This document shows, piece by piece, positions 58,772 to 64,000 of a DNA stretch of 64,000 nt. The stretch is from Lineus longissimus (taxonomy: Eukaryota > Nemertea > Pilidiophora > Heteronemertea > Lineidae): NCBI RefSeq assembly GCF_910592395.1, contig NC_088319.1:620001-684000 (forward strand), read 5' to 3'. Made by a program: the position numbers and the translations under genes. The notes under the pieces were generated by a model. That model was not told the origin of the DNA and made no database searches. It was given only the letters and a program-made list of their open reading frames with translations. Position 1 is the stretch's first letter; the number at the start of each line of letters is the position of its first letter.

Positions 58772-60021
58772 TTTCAGAAGTTCTGAATATTTTATGACGC
58801 TTTCAGAAGCTGGCCTCCTTTTCCTGTTGGGCTTTTGCACAGCATCCAGTGCACCCCAAGCCAACGCCTCTGAAATTACAGTTGACTGAAATGGCAACTG
58901 AGGAAGCAACTATGTTAGACGTACTTTTCAATGCAGCATTAGTTCAAATCGTTGCTCTCAAAGCAGCAGTCCAATGCTGTCCAAACTGATATCAATGCTA
59001 CTCTAATGGCTGACTGCACCATTATCAGGCAACGTGTCAAGTATGGGACAGCGGTGAACAAAACGGTAGAGGGAGGGAACCGTTGTGATGCACTTTACTG
59101 CAAATAATGTGGAATCGCCGTTTGTTAAATGTTCCGGTCGTTGCTGCTACAAAAAGACTGAAAAGACTGTCAACCTTCTTTATGATACTAATTCATTTCA
59201 AACTGGCTTTTTGTGGTAGTATTCGACTAACAATTTGACTGTAGGCCGCCATGTAATAATCACCGAATGATAGTTAATCCGTATTGTTTTTATTCGCAAT
59301 GATCGTATCTGGGAGAAATATCGCCCCGGTTCCGTGTTCGACTAATCTTTTAATGCCTTTTTGAAGAGATGAAATGAATGTAATTAACATTTGCGTGGTG
59401 CTAATCATGTGTGCGGATTGTCTTCCTCGTTGATGAGGACATCTCGCTTGTGCGTTCGCGATGGCTATCAGTTTTAATCAATCTTTTTAAATGACAAAGA
59501 ATAATAATTTATCTTCTTCCCAACGATGTATAAAAATTGCTTCACTGCTATTTCGCAATATTGCAATAAATGGAAGTGCATGCGAAAAAATACTTTTTAC
59601 GAGGTTTGAACAATACATTATTTGCATCAGAGACGTTTTGGAACTATTATTTTTGCCAGTTTCAACTACTATAATAATTCGTCTGGAATTTTCAGAATGC
59701 ATGTGGTTTGTCATGTGTATATTAGTGTATATAATGTATATACATGTATATAACGTACCATGTCTAAAGAGAAACGTGAAAGATGCTTCTGAACTCTCGT
59801 TATTTTTTTTCCAAGTATGCTCTTGGAATGGCAATGTTGGCTCTAAAATTCCTAACATACTTATTTGCACGGCGGAAAAACGAGGAATCGTCGATATGGT
59901 CAACGAATCCCCACGTCCCAAGTAGCGGTACGAATGCAACAGATGAGAAGAAAGAATATGTGCGTGGTAGCAGCCAATAAGACGTATAACTTGGCCGAAA
60001 AACCTTTTTTCGTGATGATGG
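58772..60021. other. Spacer with overlapping open frames on both strands
   Basis: Open frames of 144 codons (+) and 150 codons (-) overlap at 59487-59939 in AT-rich sequence. Neither has recognisable domains, splice sites or a signal peptide, and I judge them fortuitous. Confidence 0.35.
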
Positions 60022-60282
60022 TAGACAGATATGGCCGAAAATACCTGACAGACCGCTTGTCACTAAACTCTAACAGTTTGATCACAAATGGTAATTTCAC
60101 ACAGCACTGGACAGCCGGTGCCATGGTTGACCGGCTTTAGTAGACACCATGATAGAGCACTGCTTAGGCCTATTTTGATGATAATCTAGTGTTGTGCAAC
60201 ACCACTATCTTTTGGTAAATGTGATCTGGTCACATTCCTGAGTTCAATGAAGTACCTTTGGCCAGAACGATATGAAAAACAC
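60022..60282 (-). mobile_element. Family A MITE-like element, copy 13
   Basis: A diverged left end (gatatggccgaaaatacctg), then tttgatcacaaatggtaatt, gtgttgtgcaacaccactat, and a good right end gtacctttggccagaacgat followed by atgaaaaacac. Confidence 0.8.
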
Positions 60283-60636
60283 GATAGTACTTTCTTGATT
60301 AGAATTTTATTTTTCATTGAAAATGCATGGTCAAGGATAAAACTAGCAGACACATGCTAAAAGCTATTGGTACCATTGGCCAGAACGATATTTTCTTCAA
60401 AAATATTTATGTTTTTATAGATCGCTGAAAAATCGCTGGTTTCATTTTTTTGGGAGTATCTGTAAAAATTAACGCGTTCGTCACGATTACTTCAGCAATG
60501 ACAATGGTAGCGATAAGGCATATCTCCACAAAACGTTTTAATAGACGTATGGTGTTTTCACAGTGAATGTTCTTAGATAATTATAAAAAAGAAAGATACA
60601 ATATACAAAACAATAAAAAAAGGAAAGCCAACTTAC

Positions 60637-60810
60637 CGTATTCATGTCATCCATGTCATTCGACTGTGTTCCTGCCAGTTCTAAAAACACCCGATTTAAG
60701 TTTGGCAAATCCATCTCTGGGTCCACGGGCCGGCATTGGACCACATTCTGTGATACTAGTCCCAGGGCCACGAATGTTAGCAGGATTGAGCACAGTAACT
60801 GTTTAGACAT
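60637..60810 (-). CDS. Signal-peptide exon, probable first exon of the reverse-strand SS/ASTC-type precursor
   Basis: The reverse strand starts ATG at 60810 and encodes 58 residues to the strong donor aatacg/gtaagt, ending in phase 0. Residues 1-26 (MSKQLLCSILLTFVALGLVS then QNVVQC) form a typical secretory signal peptide. The rest (PVDPEMDLPNLNRVFLELAG onward) is an acidic propeptide with no dibasic site. The only matching 3' exon found downstream on this strand, in phase 0 and with peptide features, is 27731-27922. Joined, they give a 121-residue precursor, close to the size of vertebrate preprosomatostatin, whose gene also has a single intron in the pro-region. The 32.7-kb intron is inferred; a nearer unseen exon or an unrelated secreted protein are the alternatives. 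Confidence 0.7.
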
Positions 60811-61333
60811 TTTAAACTTGTGTAGAGGCAGTAACTTTTTCGAACTGTTTATCTTCAGGGTTGAGATCTAAAGTAGATTTTACAGGTGTATCCAGTGTTT
60901 ATGTTTTCACTCTGGACTTCTTTGGCAACTTTGAAAAAATAAGCTAAAATATACGTTAGGGAAGGATCGGAAATGCTTTAACGTGACAACTTTCTCACAA
61001 AGACATCGGCGTCAGTTCTCGAACAATATCAAAAAGGTCTCAAAATCCACAAAGGCGTCAAAATAGTTAGTTCTGGTGGAGAATCAGAGACGCGCTTAAA
61101 AAGGTATTTGGTACCCGGCCGATTGGAAAGTGATATTCATTGTCATATGGTTGCCGTTAGCGACTCGATGTTACAATAACGACTCATCCCAGCTTCCCTC
61201 TAAATAGCGGCAGCGTTCCCTGTTCGTGCGTTGGCGTCCTTGGCAGCGCACGTTGCCAAGGACGGTATTGCCTCAAGTGACGTGTCGCTACACCTCCGCC
61301 TGGCTTATGTAGCATGTTGTGCATGCTGGTTAA
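60811..61333. other. Upstream region of the signal-peptide exon
   Basis: It should hold the 5' untranslated region and promoter of the reverse-strand neuropeptide gene. I see no convincing TATA box or other promoter motif at a useful distance. Confidence 0.3.
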
Positions 61334-61629
61334 AGTCTTTTTCAGATAGATCTGGTCAAAGGTACTTGGCTGACCACTTGTCACTAAACTGTAATACTGT
61401 GATGGCAAAAAGTAATGTTACACAGTCCTGGGGAGCCATTGTCATAGTTGACCGACTTGAGTTGACATGGTGTAAGAGCACTGGTTAGGCCTATCCAAAG
61501 GATAATCTAGTGTTGCGCAACACCGCTTTCTTTTGGTGAATGTGATCTGCTCACATTCCTGAGTTCAACTAACTATTAAATACTAAGAGGTCAGCCAAGC
61601 ACCTTTGGCCAGACTTCTTTGAAAAACAC
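61334..61629 (-). mobile_element. Family A MITE-like element, copy 14
   Basis: Runs from agtctttttcagatagatct to tttgaaaaacacc, with ggtcaaaggtacttggctga and cacctttggccag as inner arms. The right side carries an extra aagaggtcagccaagcacct, normally a left-arm sequence, suggesting rearrangement. Confidence 0.8.
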
Positions 61630-62317
61630 CTAACATAGCGCTATTGACGAAATACAAAGTGGAGTCAGGAGCCGTTTGTGCAGCCACCGTTCGCAGGCAT
61701 GTCGTGTATCTCTATGTTAACATGGACTAAATGACCTGTTTGATTTATCGCCGCGCTGCGACATCGTAATCAGGTTCAACAGAATGCACAGATGCACAGG
61801 GGTTGGTCAGGTAAAATATCGCATCATTTCTGTGGACCAAGAAACCTCGAATGTATAATATTAACTTCCACCGCTGCGTATTGCAATGAAGACACCAAGG
61901 TGTCCAGAAAGGTTTAGATCCACATTGTTCCTGCTATAACTACAATAGATCGATGATGACACGTGGCAGCTAATCACCCCCGACAGTAAACAAGCTGCTA
62001 ATAAATACAGCGATATTTGCTCAACATACGCAATATGTATCGCGGACATTTGTTTCTATTAGCAGTGGCAGGCAGATTATTGTATCAGCGTCGTCACCGG
62101 CCTTGGAGAGAGGCAGGGACCTGTGAAAGGCTGTCAACTTGGGCAGACAAACAATGACACCTGCTTTTGAGTGACGAAATACACTTCTTTCGACGGACAT
62201 GAAAGTAAATTTTTTGGCGCAGTCAGTGATGATGAAATTGATGACTACGCGATTATACTTGAATGCACCATTACGCAACTTAGACATGTTTGCTGAGGTG
62301 GCGGTGAGGCGATATAA

Positions 62318-62944
62318 GGCTAATGTTACATAGGAATGAGCTACTCACGCCACATTTTTCATCGACTCACGGCCCATTTTCACGTGTCACTCCTCATTTG
62401 TCACGAGTGACCGCGGTGGTTTACAAACAGATCATTTTTCGCTCGTTCATTTGTCACTTGGATTTTCTCGGCGACGCACATGGACTCAGAAGAAGAAGAG
62501 ATGGCAGCCATGCTGCTCCTGATGGAGAATAGAAAACAAAAGCGGAGGCGACGGACGAGAACAATGTGGTACATAAAAGTGCTGCATTTTGCATTTTTTG
62601 TTTCTCATTTCCAATCGAAATTAGCCATTGTATTAATGTGTAAACTAATGAAAATGCCGAAAAGTAGCTATACTCACAGTTTCGAAGGCGATATCACTAC
62701 AAATGCACATGGACGTCCACTTTCTTTGCCAGCTCATTTCACAAAGAATGAACATGTCCATTCATCGCCTCACTCGTGAAATGACATGAAATGACGTGAG
62801 ACGACGAATGCGGGCAAAACTTCCAAAATTCACTTCAATGAGAACAGGTCAATAGGTTTTCCAATGTCCATTCATCAGGTCACGAATGACAAGTGACAAA
62901 TGAGTCGTGAGTCGATGAAACGTGAGGCCTATGTAACTTCAGCC
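62318..62944 (+). mobile_element. PIF/Harbinger-type element, non-autonomous, 627 bp
   Basis: The ends ggctaatgttacatagg and (inverse of right end) ggctgaagttacatagg are inverted repeats differing at two positions. They are flanked by the trinucleotide TAA at 62315-62317 and 62945-62947, the hallmark target duplication of PIF/Harbinger. Subterminal tttcatcgactcacg is also inverted. The interior retains a transposase-like first exon at 62480-62568 but no DDE catalytic part, so it is a deletion derivative. Confidence 0.85.
62480..62568 (+). pseudogene. First-exon remnant of a Harbinger nuclease-like (HARBI1/ALP1-like) gene
   Basis: Starts ATG (MDSEEEEMAAMLLLMENR) followed by KQKRRRRTRTMW and a possible donor tg/gtacat. 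An acidic start, a Leu/Met-rich stretch and an Arg cluster before Trp resemble the N-terminus of animal Harbinger nucleases, where R-R-x-W-V-x-P commonly follows. The reading frame continues after Trp without homology, and the catalytic domain is missing. Its position inside a TAA-flanked inverted-repeat element supports the call. Confidence 0.6.
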
Positions 62945-63181
62945 TAACGCGTTACCTAACTTCCAAAATGGCTTCCATTACGTTTTTCAACCCCTCAGCC
63001 ATAAAATCATTCAACACAAAGTCAGTTTGACTGTTTTATTGAAAGCTCATTCATGCGTGAGCCTAATCCGCTGTTCTAATGCGAGCTGTGTTGTGAAAAA
63101 ATGTACCGACCGCCCAAAAAACCAAATATGTGGTACAAAATGTTACATTGAGGACATGGACTAAATCGTTTGAAAGTGAAG

Positions 63182-63350
63182 CAGCCATTGTTATAGTTGA
63201 CCGGCTTTAGTTGACACCGTGAAAGAGCGTTGGTTGGGTCTACCAAAAGGATAATCTAGTGCTGTGCAACACCACTATCTTTTGGATGTGATGTGGTCAC
63301 ATTCTTGAGTTCAACTATTTTAGTACATTTGTCCACAACGACATGAAAAA
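63182..63350 (-). mobile_element. Family A MITE-like element, copy 15 (left end missing)
   Basis: Starts at attgttatagttgaccggct and includes gtgctgtgcaacaccactat. It ends with a decayed right arm gtacatttgtccacaacgac followed by atgaaaaa. Confidence 0.7.
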
Positions 63351-64000
63351 GGCTCAACTCATGTCTTTAAGCACTGAAGAACAGGGGCTTGATGGACTGT
63401 AGGTTTCGTACATGCTCATGGAAGGTTAATTCTGACTCCTGATTGAAATGGCTTTCCCAAATAAACGCGAAAATTAATTAGCTGACCCTTACATCATGAA
63501 ATTCGTGATCATTTACACTTAGTCATCGATGGTGGTGCTATATTTAGTGACCCTTCAGAATGAAAAGCGTGAAGCAGAAATTAGTTAAGTTCACTTAACA
63601 TAACCCAAAATGACTGGACGCAGAACTCGGCAGATGCAGTGGAAGGGTATATCTCCTTACTGCCTACGCCCCTGCTCGTGCGCTGTCATTAAAGTTAGGA
63701 AACTGCTCCAGGGGGGCACTCCTCTGGGCGCGCAGTACTCTAATATCTCAATGTTTTCGTAACCTCTGACTAGACACTGCTTCGGATTATCGGGCCATTA
63801 TCCAGACTTGGATGATAAAATGTATCTGAAATCCTCCGGGGGGCGCACGGCCATCATGACTTGCTTCACATACTTTTGTTGCGCTAATGTACTACCTGAT
63901 TGGCCGTACTCGAGGGGACCACTGGGCGCATGTTCAAGTAATTACCAGTGAAACCGTGGACAATAACAGCGGAGTATGAAATTGGTTTGGGCAGCTAAGT
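63351..64000. other. Spacer to window end, nothing recognised
   Basis: No exon or repeat family is identified. Two G-rich motifs (ccaggggggcactcct near 63709 and tccggggggcgc near 63836) are similar to each other and may be parts of an unidentified repeat. Confidence 0.3.

Noticed and set aside
59487-59939. Overlapping 144- and 150-codon open frames on opposite strands
   Set aside because: Composition is AT-rich and hydrophobic-random, with no domain, signal peptide or splice support. At most one could be real and neither has evidence.

Overview
The window looks like nuclear DNA of a marine invertebrate animal, a bilaterian. Genes are split by spliceosomal introns. There are two neuropeptide precursors of the somatostatin/allatostatin-C (SS/ASTC) family, a peptide-type class A GPCR and a tandem-C2 protein. 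The rest is AT-rich spacer packed with short non-autonomous transposons. I cannot name the phylum: paired SS/ASTC precursors occur in both ambulacrarians and protostomes, and nothing else here is diagnostic. Several coding exons below were found by splice sites and reading phase, because they are too short to stand out as open frames.

Gene layout. (1) 15132-15314 (+): last exon of an amidated SS/ASTC-type precursor; its signal-peptide exon was not found and probably lies upstream. (2) 17483-21464 (+): 3' half of a synaptotagmin-like protein with two divergent C2 domains, at least three exons and possibly a fourth upstream. (3) 24413-22342 (-): a complete three-exon, 349-residue seven-transmembrane receptor with unusual signature motifs. 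(4) 27922-27731 (-): last exon of a second, non-amidated SS/ASTC-type precursor. A signal-peptide exon at 60810-60637 (-), ending in phase 0, is its best first exon; this implies a 32.7-kb intron that carries most of the repeats in the right half.

Repeat layout. Family A is a MITE-like element of about 230-350 bp with GTGTTTTTCA ends and GGCCAAAGGTAC subterminal inverted repeats, with 15 copies. Family B is a dispersed repeat of about 190 bp with a 3' hairpin, with 13 copies. There are also two Harbinger-like elements with TAA target duplications (one keeps a transposase-like first exon), pogo-like MITEs with TA duplications, a foldback element of about 790 bp holding a tRNA-like module, a clear tRNA-derived SINE, a LINE reverse-transcriptase fragment, and 13-, 68- and 69-bp tandem arrays.

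How they relate. The two neuropeptide exons share ring size, the residues L-V-x-C-Y around the second cysteine, an N-terminal Gln after a basic site, and a phase-0 intron. I read them as local paralogues in convergent orientation. The GPCR and C2 gene lie between them, but I see no evidence that the GPCR is the cognate receptor. No rRNA, functional tRNA gene, CRISPR array or bacterial-type feature was seen.
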